A program made the position numbers and the translations under genes. From Costus lasius (taxonomy: Eukaryota; Streptophyta; Magnoliopsida; Zingiberales; Costaceae), in contig CM050448.1 of NCBI GenBank assembly GCA_027563935.2, positions 66,969,843 to 67,033,842 of the forward strand: a stretch of 64,000 bases of DNA. The letters are read 5' to 3'. This document shows, one piece after another, positions 26,401 to 41,400 of this stretch. Numbering within the stretch: position 1 is the first letter of the stretch; each line of letters opens with the position of its first letter. The notes under the pieces were generated by a model that was given only the letters and a program-made list of their open reading frames with translations, was not told where the DNA came from and did no database searches.

Positions 26401-29400
26401 GAGCCGGTCAACGCTCAATTTTGCATCAGAGATTTCGATTCGAAAACGAAATCGAAATCGGCTGACGCAAGCAAAACGTCACCCGAAAACCGAGTTCGCG
26501 GCGAACGAATTAATCGGCGGCTGACGTCAGCGTGACGTCAGCAAGGGCGATTCGGCGACCGAGTTTGCACAGTGAAAATCCAATTAAAACGATATTGATT
26601 TTGACTTTCGGTCAAAATCAGAGGAGGTAAATTGATTTAGGGTTTGATTTCGGATTTTCTAAATTAGGGTTAGGGTTCCTTTCGTGTGAACTGTAATTTA
26701 GGGGATAAAAATCTATCGGGGAGATTAGGATTTCTAAATTCGGGTCGGAAACCCTAGGGAGCGTTGCGTTCTGGTGTTCCGCTGGACGGCTCTAGGAAGT
26801 GGATAAGCGCTAATTCTAGGCCGATCCGACCGGGGCGTGACAACAGGTATCAGAGCTAAAGATTCAGCCATGAAGGTGAATCAGAAGGATCCGAGAGGCA
26901 ACACTATCACCACCGGCGACAAGGAGTGTCGTTCTTCCAGGGCAGGGGTCCTGATGCCAACACCAGGGTGTGTTGATGCCAATGTCTAAGAGTATTGATG
27001 CCGATGTCAGGGACGTCGATGCCGATGTCAGGGGACATCGAAGGAGACTCTATAAGAGCTCAGTGATTGCAAGATCACTTCCCGGAGCAGGAGGCTCTGA
27101 TGCCATCACCAGGAGGGTGATGAAGAGGGGTCAGCAGATCCTTTACCAAAGCAGGGGGCTTTGTTGCCAACACCAGGGCGTGTTGATGCCAACACCAGGG
27201 CGTGTTGATGCCAACACCAGGGCGTGTTGATGCCAACACCAGGGCGTGTTGATGCCAATGCATAGCATTGATGCCAACACCAGGGGGCGTTGATGCCGGC
27301 GCCAGGGGCATCGATGCCGGTGTCAGGGACATAGAGGTTCAGCTGAGTTCAGCAAATATGGTGAAGCAAGATTATCTTTGACAAGTTTGTTGATGCAGGT
27401 TGCTATAAGCATGGCGCAGCAAACATTCATCATCAGAGGATGGAGGACTTTGAACATTGGAAGGCCAGTGTTCAACTTGCATGGAACATCGAGGGCGATG
27501 TTCAAATCAGGTGGGGGAGAATTGTTAGGGCCCGGTTCAGGCGGTCCGGCCCAGGCCCGAACACAAGCCCCAAACCCAAAGCCCGGGGCAAGAGAAGGAA
27601 GTGGATTGGGCAGAAGCCCACACCCACGCATCAACCGGAGCCGATTTGGGTCAACACGCGATGCATCGTCGCGAGCCGCGTGCAGGCGCGCGCGGACGAA
27701 ACGAGATACGGCTGCATACTCGGACGGCTTCAAGGCAAGGCTCGGCGACGTTCGCGGCAGACGACGCGGGCGACGGACGCAGTTGGAAGCGGACGACCGC
27801 GTCCTCAACGCTTGAATCGGGATGCTTCGACGCGAGCCGCGTGCAGGCACGCGCGAACGAAGCGGGATGCGGCTTTGTCAACACACGGACGCCGAGCGGA
27901 AGTTTCGGACGAAAGCGGCGCAGGCGTCGTCTTCTCCGGACGGAAGATGCGGACCACACGGAGGACGGCGCGAGCGGATCGCGCGGACAGGCGGGCGAAG
28001 CTTCTCCTATAAGAACCGTTGCAGGGGCGACGAGAAAGTGTGCGCAGAGGCGTCACCACACCATAACAGCGAGCGCCGGGGAGCGACTCCACCGGCGACG
28101 GCGAGGGCGCCGTCGCCTCTTCTAGAGCTGGGCTCTGATGCCGCCAGGGGGCGAAGGTCGGCGCGGAGGTGCCGGCGAGAGAGTGAGGTCAAGGAGAGCT
28201 TGTAACCGGCGATGACCGGCGAGGGAGGGATGGGGGCACCGGCGACGGTGATCGTCGGCAAAGAGAGGAGTTTTGTAACGTTTTAAGAGGAATAAAATGA
28301 AGCTTTCCCTCTCACTACTCCTTCCCCTGTTTCGGCGTTTCCGGAGACAGCCCTCAGCAGTAGGCGGCTGCTAGGTCCTCGGCGACGAGGCGAGACGCAG
28401 GCGGCGTCCTCCCCTTGTCGTCGGTCTTCTCCGCACTCGCGGCGTCGCGAGGAAGACGATGACCCGCACTACGAGGCGAGTCAAAATTGAGCCGGTCAAC
28501 GCTCAATTTTGCATCAGAGATTTCGATTCGAAAACGAAATCGAAATCGGCTGACGCAAGCAAAACGTCACCCGAAAACCGAGTTCGCAGCGAACGAATTA
28601 ATCGGCGGCTGACGTCAGCGTGACGTCAGCAAGGGCGATTCGGCGACCGAGTTTGCACAGTGAAAATCCAATTAAAACGATATTGATTTTGACTTTCGGT
28701 CAAAATCAGAGGAGGTAAATTGATTTAGGGTTTGATTTCGGATTTTCTAAATTAGGGTTAGGGTTCCTTTCGTGTGAACTGTAATTTGGGGGATAAAAAT
28801 CTATCGGGGAGATTAGGGTTTCTAAATTCGGGTCGGAAACCCTAGGGAGCATTGCGTTCCGGTGTTCCGCCGGACGGCTCTAGGAAGCGGATAAGCGCTA
28901 ATTCTAGGCCGATCCGACCGGGGCGTGACAGTATGGGAAGGTGGGAAATGATCCTGGGACCTTAACCCATCTACTTATCTTGTTGACCAAGTAGACCTTC
29001 CCATATATGTCAACATTTGCTCACAAGTAAGCCAATAGCAAGACTTAAAAAGCCAATGCCTACTCCTCTTTCGATACCCATAGGTTGAACCCTCCTCAGC
29101 AAAACATCACATGGTATATCAACATGCCCAAGCTGAAGATGATGCAACATAGCCAATGACGTCCTTTGATGCTCTGAGTATTGCCATTTAACCTCATTCA
29201 CTTGTGGCTCTCAACAACTGGTGACTCTACTACAGAAGTACACCCCAATAAAAATTCCAACTGGCTCTGGAAAGTTAAGACAACTTCAAAATAGGTTCTG
29301 AAGCAACCCTGTGCTCAGCTCATAAAAAGACACTTTCTGTTTTAAACACTGTGTTCTCTTAGATTGTTGACATGACCAATAAATATAGCATATGTCCACC

Positions 29401-32400
29401 CATGGAAGCAGAATAAAGAACATCAAGGTAATATGCATCCGCCAAGCAACAATGTCATCAAAGTAAACAAATATAGACTAATCAAGATGCTTCTTAGAGT
29501 CTCACAAACTCATGAGGTGATGCAATATGAGACTGCCTGAATGATGGTGCTATACTAGGCACAACATCAATCATGTGAGGTGGCAGGCTCCCTGGAGTTG
29601 GGTAACTCAATTGGTAATAGGTCCTGATAGTTGCTTAGTATTGCTTGAAACTCACCTGGAACCTAGAGCTAAGCAGAATTAGAGTACCCATCTATATAAA
29701 ATGCCAGAAATACCACCTCATGCCATAACCTTGTTGCAATAGAGGCTACTGAAATTCACTATCCTCTTCTTCCTCTTCTAGGCCATAACCCCCTTTTTTC
29801 CCTTATGCTTCTCATCCAAAAACTGAAGCCTCTCTTGATGTGTACCCGCAACAATGTTGGCCTTCTCAAAAACTCCAGACCAAGTACAATGGCATGGACA
29901 TCAAACCTGGCTACTCTTGCATGATCTCTTCCTGACCAAGGGTTACCTTGAATAGGTGCAATACAAAAGATAGCGGAAACCTTCTCAAAAGTGGTAATTA
30001 TAAACTTTAGGTGATCACCAGCTGAAAAACACTTCTCCTCAAACTCATATACAAGCCAAGCCCACCACTAGAAAATATGGAGTACCTATATCAATCATAA
30101 GAGTGGTCTTCTCATAATTCAGCCCAATAGTAACATATATCAATTATCTAGTGGCAGGTGACAAAGTGTTTAGCACCATAAGGTCGATAAGGACAAGCTA
30201 CCTCCCTTCTTCCTTTCACACCTTTGTCATTTCTACTTTATTCTGAAGTAATTGGAAGGCACCTTGATGAATCCACATATTTCTGAACTAGTCACATGCA
30301 AGTTGTCATAGTGATTCCAACAAGCAAGATCTAGTCATTAGATCTTGTTGAGATTTTGGTAACACCTTTACTCAACCTCTAACCTTCAACCAAAGGGATT
30401 TGACTATCCATCCACTAAATAAGGAACCTTCTTGTTCGGAAGGCCTCCTTGTGATTCAAGCAATTTGCTTGACCTCTTTGCACCAGAATCTATCCTTGGA
30501 TTCTCCTCAATGATGACAACCTCCAATCGTCATAGATTCAGGGAATGACCACTATATTGATGATGGTAGAGTTTCCCTTATTCAACTCTATTTTCATGTT
30601 CACGAGGAGGCATGTGTGTTCTAGAGTGAAATTTGGTATTGCCTTATACTGGTAAATTAATCTCTAACCAGATTTGTTTATATTAGTTTACTGGCTGGAC
30701 TATATATAGTCGATTCAATTTGGTTCATCTTATTAAATTCTCAAGGTATTTTTATCCTTTATTTTTATCTTAAAACATGAGGAGGAATTCAATTGAAGTG
30801 AAACAATTTTGAAATTGCTAGAAATATGTTAAGAGGAGAATATTAGATGATATTATTTTTGGAAAATTGTCTAATGTGAAACAGATAACGGAGGAATAAG
30901 TGAAAGGTTCGAGTGTATTCAAGGAGGAATGATATGACATTCTTAATATAGATTAAGAGAGTGATGATGAGGGAAAACAAATGACAAGGAGGATTGCGAG
31001 GTAGTTGGCGGCGTGCATCATTTGGAAAATTAATGTGTTTGATAAAGGAAATGAACCTTTGATGTTGTTACTTTTGGAGAAGAAATAGAGGAAGAGGCTT
31101 CTATATTTTCTTAATTTCTTTTTTGGTTACCTCATATCTCTCTCAGTCACCGTCTGGAACCCTTGGTGTTTCACTGTAACTTTAAGCTTGAAACTTGTGT
31201 GTTAAATACAAATAAATTATTTTTATACTAGCTAAACATATCAAATTTTAGAATTTTTAGAGAAATTAGAAAACAAGTAATATATTGAGATAAATCGATA
31301 GAAAAAATCTAGGATAACATTTTACCAATTTGAAATTTGAAAAAAAAATACTATAATAAATTTTTTTGTCAATTGCTTGAATATTGCTAAAGAGTCAGTT
31401 GCTAAACTAATCTTCATTCTTGTGACTTTGTTGTTCTAGCTTAAGTTCTATTATGATTGTATTATAGCCCCTAGTGAATTAAGAAACACTCTTGTGGCTT
31501 AACTTTGGTTTTTTTTTTTCAAGTGATTTTAAGATATGCTCATAACTTTAAAGGTTTTCTAATATTATAGTTCATTTTTTAGTATAACTATTATATATGT
31601 AATAATGCAATTATATGAACTAAAGTTATCACATATATAATTAATGTTAATAATTAAGTTACTATGATTTACTTACTCTTAGTCTTAATTCTATAGGCCT
31701 TATTAAAGAGTTCTATGGTTATAAATCACCTCTTAGTATATGTTATAACCCCTAAGATATTTAATAATTTAAATTTAAATAATTAAAGTGTATGAAATTA
31801 TCTATAATTGAATTAGCATAATGTAAGCAATATGATAAAATAGATTTAAATAATTAATCCATCAATAAATTAGAGTGCTATTCCCTTAGTCCCGAAAAAA
31901 GTTTATGCTACAAGGGTCAGGATCATACAATAAAAGTTCATAAAATTAAATTTTTATAGCTCAGGTATGTTAAATAAAAAGAAATAAAAATTAAGTTTAA
32001 CTCCCCATGGTTACAGGGGTATGACGATGATCACAACCCTATGACTATGAGACTCTTCTTGCTCTTGATTGCCCTGACTCTTTTATCCTAAAATTCTTTC
32101 ACTTTAAAACTTTGCGAGAACCTTCTCCTTTCTTTGCGTAGCTTCCTCCTAGATTTGCTAGTCGAAAAAAGCTAGGGAACCTCTTAGTGATCCCAAACCC
32201 TAACTCAGCCGCTGTTGCAAGATTTTACCCTAGAAATCTGTTATGACCCATGTTTGCTTCTTTCGGCGCATCTAACACGTTCCCCAGTCATAACCAAGCC
32301 AGGCCCAGGAGCTCCCCAATCCCGTTCCGGCTCCGTGTTACCCCCGAAAATATTACGTCTGCAGCGGGATTCGACCCCTGGACATGACCCTCACGAGTCA

Positions 32401-35400
32401 TAACCCTTCAATGGAGTTTGGAGCGATTTAGCAAATCTGGCAGAAGAAGGGTGAAAGACTTGAGCTTCTTTTGATTGGATCTTTTTTGTCATCATAGGGG
32501 TGTGATGATGGTCACAGCCCTAGGGCAATGACCTTCTTGCAAATTTGATTTTTGTTGAGAATAAAATCTCCATGATAGCTTTGAATCTTCTCAACTTAGT
32601 ATTTATATTTGGTTGGCTTGGAAATCTATTAAAATCTTGCATATTCTACCTAAAAAATAAAGAAAAAGAATTCGTAGATTCCAAACCAAACAACTAATTT
32701 AAACTAAATAACAAGCAAAAATGGATAAAAATAACTTAAATAAATAATATAAGTATATAAAATTCATTATAACTTTTTTGAGTTATCAAATTTATAGTGT
32801 GCCAGCTTGAGCTTCATCATAAGCATATCTTAGGACCATGTGAAAATGTTCAAATAATTCCTTAGTAGCTAGATTATGCTTCATCATAAGCATATCTGTG
32901 GGACCATGTAAAAATGTTCAAATAATTCCCTAGTAGCTAGATTAACGACTTTTTCAATAGGGAAGAGAGAGTTGATTAGATTCTTATAACTTTATGAAGA
33001 CTCTTGATTGAATGTGATCTTGGCTAGCTTCAATGCTCCATCAAATTTAGAAAGGGGGCCCTTCGTCCTTCTTTGAATGAAGAATGATCAACATCTTATT
33101 ATGGATAATTGTTTCATCATATGCTTTCTACCGACATCTTGAAAGCAATGGAATTAACACATCTCTTACCTAAGGAACAAAGGAGACTTTTGATCAAGTT
33201 CCAAATCTTTATGTTTACTAGCCCAGGTGTAGGGGTTTATTTAGGCTTTTGATTGACCAAGTTTTGTATAATTACCACCTACCTTCAAGTAGTAGTCCAT
33301 TGGCAAAGTGACAATAGGTGGCATCAAGTTGGTTATCTTGGACACCACAGGCGAAGTGTATGATTGTTTGATTAGGAATGTCATGAATTATGCTTTAGGC
33401 TACATTTAGAGAACATCTACTCTAGAATTACATTTTAAACTTTCATGGTAAGAATGATTGAGTTAGGTATGGATGATGATTATGAGGAGCTTAAGCATCT
33501 TGAGCGTTCATCATGTCGAGGAAGGAGGCTAGAGCTTAAGGACTCGAGGAAGGATTTTGTTTGGATTAGTAGTGGTAGAGATTATGCTCTGGTGCACATT
33601 TGGAAGAACTTACATCTTCTCTAGAAGTACACTCAAACTATTATGCTAATGATAATTGAGTTTAATAAGTGGATCTAGAGTTTGTATGAGCTTGGGTGTT
33701 TAGAGCATTCGTCATGCTGAGGATGGAGTTTGGAGAGAGTTGGGGGATGTATTCCAGTTGGGCTTTGCTTGTCTTGTCTATGTGCTGGTGAGATTTTAGC
33801 ATGGCCGGCCTTTTAACATCAATATGATGATACTCAAAAAATTGTTTGGATAGAATCATCAAAATTGATCTTGAGAGCCTCTAACTAGAAGTATGTCTTT
33901 CAACAAATTATGTGAAAAGAGAATCCTACATGGTTGGCTTAATAAATATTTTTTTGATAAGTATCAGTTTGAACCGGCCAGTTTTTCAGGTTTGGGTCGG
34001 TCCGACAAAGGAATGGAACAGTTTCAACGGGCAAAGAGGAAGAGGAGAAAGAGAAGGAGAAGAAAGGAAAAGGAGGAGGTACTCCCGATGAGCAGCGGAC
34101 AGGTCTTCCTCTTCTTTTTTCTTTTTTCTTTCTTCATCTTTATCTTGTTACTCTGCTCGGTTCCATTGGGATTTCGACCGGTATGACCAGTCCGATCGCC
34201 AAGTGGTACAACCGGTTATATCGATACATTAAACATTGATTTGATCCTTATGTTAGAGACCAAATCCTTAAGGTTTTATATAGAGATTTATTAAAAGATG
34301 AAATATTATCTTTTTCTGGTGCACCAACTTAAGTTTTATTATAAAGTGAACCAAAGTTTAGAATCTTGGTCAGAATTAGTGTATCAATCTTGTGTCGGAC
34401 TTGTACAAACCGGATATATTGATACCATGCTATAGTAGGATTGAACTCAAAGTTGTCAAATACAACTTTCTTAAGAATGATAGAGGGTTTATTAACTTGA
34501 ATCGAAAGATTGAAATGTATAATCATAAGATCCTACTATTTTTTTAAATTAATATTTCATATGAATATCACATATAAATAAAAAATAAGAGCTCTTATCA
34601 CATCTAAATCAAGAGATAGTATAATTGTGTTAGTGACTTTATTATTTATTATCATAAAAATATTACATAAACTATAATTTTAGATACTTATTTGGCTTGG
34701 TTTGATACTCTCTGGTACTTACCAGCCTGAGATGTAATCAAACCAATACATTATGCGGTAGTGTTATTGTTTTTGGTACATTTGTGTTGGTATTGTACAT
34801 CTATGCTATACACCTAGTGCATAATGGTTTGACATTGAACCTATACATTAGTTTGAGTTGAGATTGAAAACTTTAATGTAAATCAAATATTAAATATAGT
34901 AATTGTCAAAGTATATATGGAATAAGATCAACATACCAATTAATAATGCGAGAATAGTGAAGAGACCAATGTCAATATTAATGTAGATGGAGAGTAAGAG
35001 AGGAAAAAACATGATAATACTTAATGATATATGAGCTATAATAGTTGTTGGTAAGTAGTGTTGAAGGATTATTTATATGTTATTAACTTAGTAAACATAG
35101 TACACTCAGAGAGTTTAGGCTGGGTGTACTAAAAAATTGATTTGATGTATGTTATTAACTTAGTGAACATAGTACACTAAGAGAGTTTAGCCTGGGTGTA
35201 CTAAAAAATTGATTCTACACCAAATCAACTTGCTTGTCTATCCTAGGACATTGAATCAAATGATCGGATGAGATGATTTGTTAGTTTCACAACTATGATG
35301 GGAAGTACCGACACTACACATAAGTATACAACTTTTTTTAGGTCTAGTATGTATAGGGCAATACGGACCGGCATTCAAAATCTTGAGATTAACAATAGTT

Positions 35401-38400
35401 ACATAGTCCTTGTTTCTTAAACATGGGTTGGTTGGAGTATGAGCTGGTTTCTACACCTAAGCTTATTCTAGCCCATAGGTGGGTTCAATTGAACCAATCC
35501 AAGGATCATACTTAGTTTTGCCTAGGTCAAACCTATGATCTCTTTTGACTATTTGATTGGGACTTAAATCAAACATATTAGTTGATATATTTATGATTCT
35601 TGGAGCCAAATGTTGTGAAACTTGACTTGAAGATTTAAAGGTATTTTCTTCCATGTTCCTTTTTTTGTACTTAACCAATTTTGGTTACTAAAATGTGGAA
35701 GAGGAATCCACATTGAAAGAAGATGAGTGAGGAGGGCTAGAGGGAGGAAAAGATGGGAGTTAATCATGAGATCATTTTTCTAGAAGTTAAGGAGATAAGA
35801 AGTAGGTATGTAAGAGGAGGGAGAGAGAAAAACAAAGGAAGACAATGATGAGATTATCTTGCGAGAATGAATTAGGGAGAGGCAAAGGTATAGAGGGGAA
35901 AATAGTTGATTGAATAGAATAAAAGATCAATATTGTTGCTCATATCCATTGTCGCCAAGATGTCAATGTTTTGCAATTAGGTTGGTGCTCATGCTAAAAT
36001 ATCGTTTGATGCATTAACTTAGCAGACCATCACAACTTTTTTCGTTGTGATTTTTCGCATTAACTTACTTTCTCTATTGATAATTGTCAAACTTGAATTA
36101 GAACAATTACCTTAAAGGGATGACAAATATGATATTCACCTAATGGCTTAGACATCTTTGTATTCAATTGGCAAGCATGTACTCTTGAGGTGCTCAGAGG
36201 TGTTGACCTTTCAAAATTGCTTGTATGATGAGGCTTAAGCCGCATGTTGTATGCGTTGCTTGGTATCAATGCTTCAACAATCACTCAAGCACTTGCGATA
36301 GGAAATAAATAGGATTGGATCTTTGTAGGCAAGGATAAGCTGGGATTTAGTCAGACAAAAAATAAAGTACCAGTTATTAGAGGACAAAGAAAGGTTCCTA
36401 GAGAGGATAAGCAGCAAGGGGTATCAAAATCTAAAAGATAAGACATCTTTGTGTCATGATTTTGATTCTTCATCAGAGGATGTGATCTAAGAGGTAGATG
36501 GAAGACATAAAGGTAGTGGAGAGAGACAAATATTAGTTGCATAAAACTCCATGAATCTAAGAACTATGGTGTCTTTCTGTTAGTTTATATTTAGTTATAT
36601 GATTATTATTCCCTTGTAAATCGTTGGTTGCTTTGGCATAAGTATGTTAGCAGTCACTGTAGCCTTTTAAAGTGTTCTCCATTACTTGTTTTAAATTATT
36701 GTTAATGCTAAACAGTCTCATTAGGTGTTCTTTAAATTTTGATGGAAGAATCTCTATATGTTGATCAATTCTGGAATTAAGTATGAGTAACAACTATTCT
36801 TAGCACGCAGCTTACTGAAGTGTTAAACTGAAGTATTAACAGCTTGAAAGCAAATAAAATACTTCCTGTCAAAATATGAACCTTTGGTGCCTTAACTTGT
36901 TTACACTGCAAGAACCTATTAGTCAACAAACTAGAGATATCTATGATCTTTCATTAGTTCTTATAAATCTTAGAGCTCCTGTGCATTGCATTATCTCCCA
37001 CCACTCTTTCAGGATTAAATGCTTACCTAAATTTGCATAGCCTGCAAGGGCAACTTAACAGATATCATTGTGTAAGATCAAATATTCTTCTTTATCCACA
37101 TATTCTTTTTCATCTGGCAATAGTGATAACGGCCATTGTTTCCATGTGCATTTCATCAGTAACCATTTTAGATCTTGTTTTAGTTGGAGACCATCTCAAA
37201 ATATGGCATTATTTTATGATTTAAACCTAGACCACTCTTGTAAATGAGTATGAAAAGAGGAGAAAGGATGAATTTTGACTGAGCACAAGTCTTGTACTAA
37301 ACACAGGAAAATTGTTATTTTGTTAATAGATAATCTTATGCTGAATAGTTGATTTGGTCATTGTTGCTTTAATGCAGATTTGATAAAATCATAAAGAAAG
37401 AAATTCCTTCCAAAGTAGTTTATGAGGACGAAAAGGTAACCCATCATCCTAGAAATTTCTAATCGGTAGTTCGGTACAATCTACATGGTTTTTTAAGTCT
37501 CAGATTCATATTGATTATGTATGTGTTATACATTAGTGAATGCCTTTTTTTACTGTAATTAAAATTAGCATAAGCTATCTTTTTACGATGATTGTTCTAT
37601 TGATGTAAGTGCTAGCTTGGTATTAATATCTGTATGTTTGACATAATTGGAGAATTTGGAGCTGAAGGAGGATATTTATATTGGTCAAGGATGTAAGTTT
37701 TCTTTTTGTTTCTTTGAAATAGTAGATATGGCCATATTTAAAATAGTATGATGTTTATTTGTAGCAAGATTTAGAAAACTGGTTCGAACTAGTGTATCAG
37801 TCTATTGTTAGACCAATACATATTAGTGCACTAAATATTAGTTAGTGACATGTCGTACATAATGTACTTGCCTGTTTTAGTCATATATATATACATGTGG
37901 GTACATTGTTGGATTGGTATTAATATCTTTATGTTTGACATAATTGGAGAATTTGGAGCTAAAGGAGAATATTTATATTGGTCACGGATCTAAGTTTTCT
38001 TCTCTTTTCTTTGAAATAGTAGATATGACCATATTTAAAATAGTCAGATGTTTATTTGTAGCTAGATTTAGAAAATGGGTTCGAACTAATGTATTAGTAT
38101 ATTGTTAGACCAATACATATTAGTTGGTACTGGCATATTATACATAATGTACTGGCCTGTTTTAGATAGATATATATATATAGGTATATTGTTGGATTGG
38201 TACAAACTGACTGGTTTTGTAAACGTTGATTTGTAGTCTAATTATTAGATCTTACTATCAGAGCAAGAAATCCATTTCCGATTTCACTTTGAGGCCAAGA
38301 GCTTTTGTTCATGCTATGTTTGTTATATAACTTAATTCTTATATGATGATCATCTTGTTTAATTAAGCCCATCTTTTCTGTACTTTTTTGGTCACTTAAT

Positions 38401-41400
38401 TAACATTTATTTAGCAAAACTGAACTAAGTACAGTTTATATTTACTAATAAAAGAAAGAAGTCAAACAATTATGCTGTCTGCTGTCAAGAAAACATGTTG
38501 AATTTTTGGTGTCTACTATGTTTGCACATCTTGTTGCTTGTTCTTAAGATTTTATGGTTCCCATCTTCGTTCTGCTTTGTTTGTTTTGTACAAGTCATCA
38601 ATGTATGTTTTCTTTCTATTCTCTTTTTGTGTCAAATTATTGTCCACTTCATACATGTTTTTTTTAATTTAAAAATTAGTTAATTGGTCATTAGCTCTGA
38701 ATTGTTGCTGAATTGGCATTGCGAGTGATTTGTTCAAACAATGTAACATATTAAACTCGAGTGATTTGTTTAAACGGCATAACACATCAACCCAACCCGC
38801 TTGCAATGCAAACTATCATAATGTAAAAATTATAATTGATGGGATATAGAAAAGTGTATTAGGATAATGAGTAAGAAAGCTTTAGTTCTAAACTTACAAA
38901 GCTTGAGACATGCTACGCACCTAGTTTCTGCCTATGCCATAGAATCCGCCACCCTTTGGATTAGTCCCTCATTTTTAGAAAAGAGAAAATCACTCCCCCC
39001 TTGTTACATATAGTGGAAAATTTAGATAGTCCCAAGGGCTTTGTAAAGATATCTGCCTTGTCAGGATCAAGTTCTTACGTAGGATTGGTAGAGGCTCCAC
39101 AGGATCGGAACACAGGATTGGAACGTAGGATCATAAGATCCTACCGAAAGAATAAAAAAAATATTTTTTTAGAAAAATAAATTTATATATTTATATATTA
39201 AGATAATATGCATTTTCAAATAATAAGAAGGCTAACATTCACTCATGAAAATTTAAACAAAGCAAATCACATCAAATATGAAACTATTTCACAATCACAA
39301 ATTCACAACCAATCACAACCAATTTAGAATTTACCAACTAAAATGGATAATCAAAGTCTAACTAAGTATCAAAATAAAATATTATAACTTACAAGATCAT
39401 GTTCTATAAAATCGCAACTCATAAGTCATAAGGATAAGTCAAAAGGTACAACTTACAACCAAGTAACCAACTATTATAAGTTTATAATGAACAATGCAAG
39501 AGTAATCCTAAAATAAATTTTTTGTTGATTCATCATTAAAATTATCATCTTCATTTTCATTATTTTTTTCTTCATCCTCATCTTCATCTTCAACAAGATC
39601 ATCAATATCTTCTATTGCATGTGCAAGTGTATCACTAGGTATGGGAACCTCATTACCTTTTATCTCCTTCATCTTCACTCTCTTTCTCTATATCAAGAGG
39701 ACCAAGCCATTCTTTCTTTGAGCAACTTGCTTCATGTGAACTGTTACAGACCCAATAATAGTAGTGGATATGTAATAAAGCGGATCCAGGTTAGTATGTT
39801 ATACCCGGCCCGTTAAGTACGATAGTATTATAAATAAGGGTCCTGGGTTTAAGGTTAGGTCATTGAGTGTTTTGTTATTTATCTTGTTAGGGCGTGCTTG
39901 CACGATATCTCGCCGGTGACGGTTTGAGGGAGGATTCATCTTTGAATCCTAACAGTGGTCTGACCTGTCGGATCGATCGTCGGGGAACCGGTGGTCTGGT
40001 GAAGGATAAAGGCAGAAGAAATTCTGTTGTCGATAGTAGATCTAAACGGTGAGTCTATTATCGTTGATCAAGCCGTTGAAGAAAACCTAGGGCAAAAGAA
40101 GTTCAGCATGCAACAAAGTTCTCATCCTAGAAAGATTCCAGTGCGCGCGGTAAGTACTATAGCGTGCCAGGGTTTTGGCGAAAGTACTGTAGCAATGGTA
40201 CTATAGCATGAATACTGTAGCAACGATACTGTAGTGCGAGTGCTGTAGCATCAGTACTGTAGCGCGAGTACTGTATCATCTGTACTGTAGCGCGCCTTCG
40301 GTGGAAGATCTAGGAAACGGCGGCTCTTCCCTGTCGCAAGTAACCCTGGCGAACTTTGCGAGGTGCCTCTTCTCCCCGAACCCTAGCCAGCGACGGGAGC
40401 GGCTGTCGGTGAAGCCTGTGCGTGTGGATGCGGGCTATAGCTTAGGTTTGAGAAAAAAAAAAGAAAACAAAAGCAGAGAGATTTTTTTTTTATAAGAAAA
40501 GCACGTTGTTCCAGTTACTAACTTACTGTGGCAAAAAAAAAAAAAACCCGTGAGGGGACATTGAAGGATCGATTCTTCTGCAGGCATTGGCTATGATTCA
40601 CCATGACATCTACTCGATTTGAGACAAGGTTTGAAGCATTAGAGAAAAGTGTAGCCGAGATTATAGCAATGGAGGAGAAGCGCAAGGACGAACAGGTGGC
40701 GAATGAAGAGAGGCTGCGAGTAGTCGAAGAGGATGGAAGAATATTAAAGGAAGACATGTGCGAGTTAAAGGAAATGTTTGCCATATTCATGAAAGGAAAA
40801 ATGGTGGAGAGGAACATTGATCCTTTCCCCCCACTTCTACGAGAGCACAGTCGGCCCGCCACAGTAACAGCAGGAGAAAGAACTGGTATGTTCGCGCATA
40901 CATCAGATATATTTTTTCGACCGACAACAATCAGAACAGAGTGGCATAATCCAGGAGAAGCTAGCACCAATGTGGAAGATAAATTAGGAGGCATGCATAA
41001 TCTAGGAGGAGCTAAAACCAATGTGGAAAATAAGTTAGGAGGCACGGCTTCGCTCAAAACCAGTATTATTGTGGACAGCCAACCTCAACCACCCATTAGC
41101 GAGGAGATCATTCGTAAAGCTTCAAAGGAAAATCGAGCATCCAATGAGACCTGAGGAGGTGGATATCTTTCATACCAAGATTTGAAATCCAAACAAGAAA
41201 TAGGATTATGTTTTGGATACGATCAGCCTTATTATGCAATGCATCGCTGGACAAACAAAGGCTTGAGGCTCATGATCCTAACAGAATATGAGGAGAAAGA
41301 CCCTGCTAAGGAGGAACTAGATGGAGAAGCTCGAGCAACTTGGGACCCTGGAGGAGGCACAAGCTATAGTTTTCTTAAATAAATTTTGAGCAGCCTTGAG

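Larger units (their letters stand above)
25406..28930 (+). mobile_element. Non-autonomous gypsy-type LTR element with minisatellite interior
   Basis: Two LTRs (25406-26842 and 27523-28930) both start TGTTAGGGCCCGGTTC and end GGGGCGTGACA. They enclose only 680 bp, with a primer binding site, a 22-bp repeat array, a stem-loop and the purine tract GTGGGGGAGAAT. No gag or pol is present. LTR ends and pre-LTR region closely resemble the gag-only element at 60356, so that lineage may supply proteins. The flanks TCTAG and GTATG do not match, so I see no target duplication. It sits inside HINT1 intron 1. Confidence 0.85.

Noticed and set aside
26951..27331. Possible CRISPR-like array
   Set aside because: Units are contiguous 22-mers without unique spacers, inside a plant LTR element.
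32271..32400. tRNA or tRNA-derived SINE, from CAGCGGGATTCGACCCC
   Set aside because: A T-arm-like complement is present, but I find no matching A box, cloverleaf or tail.
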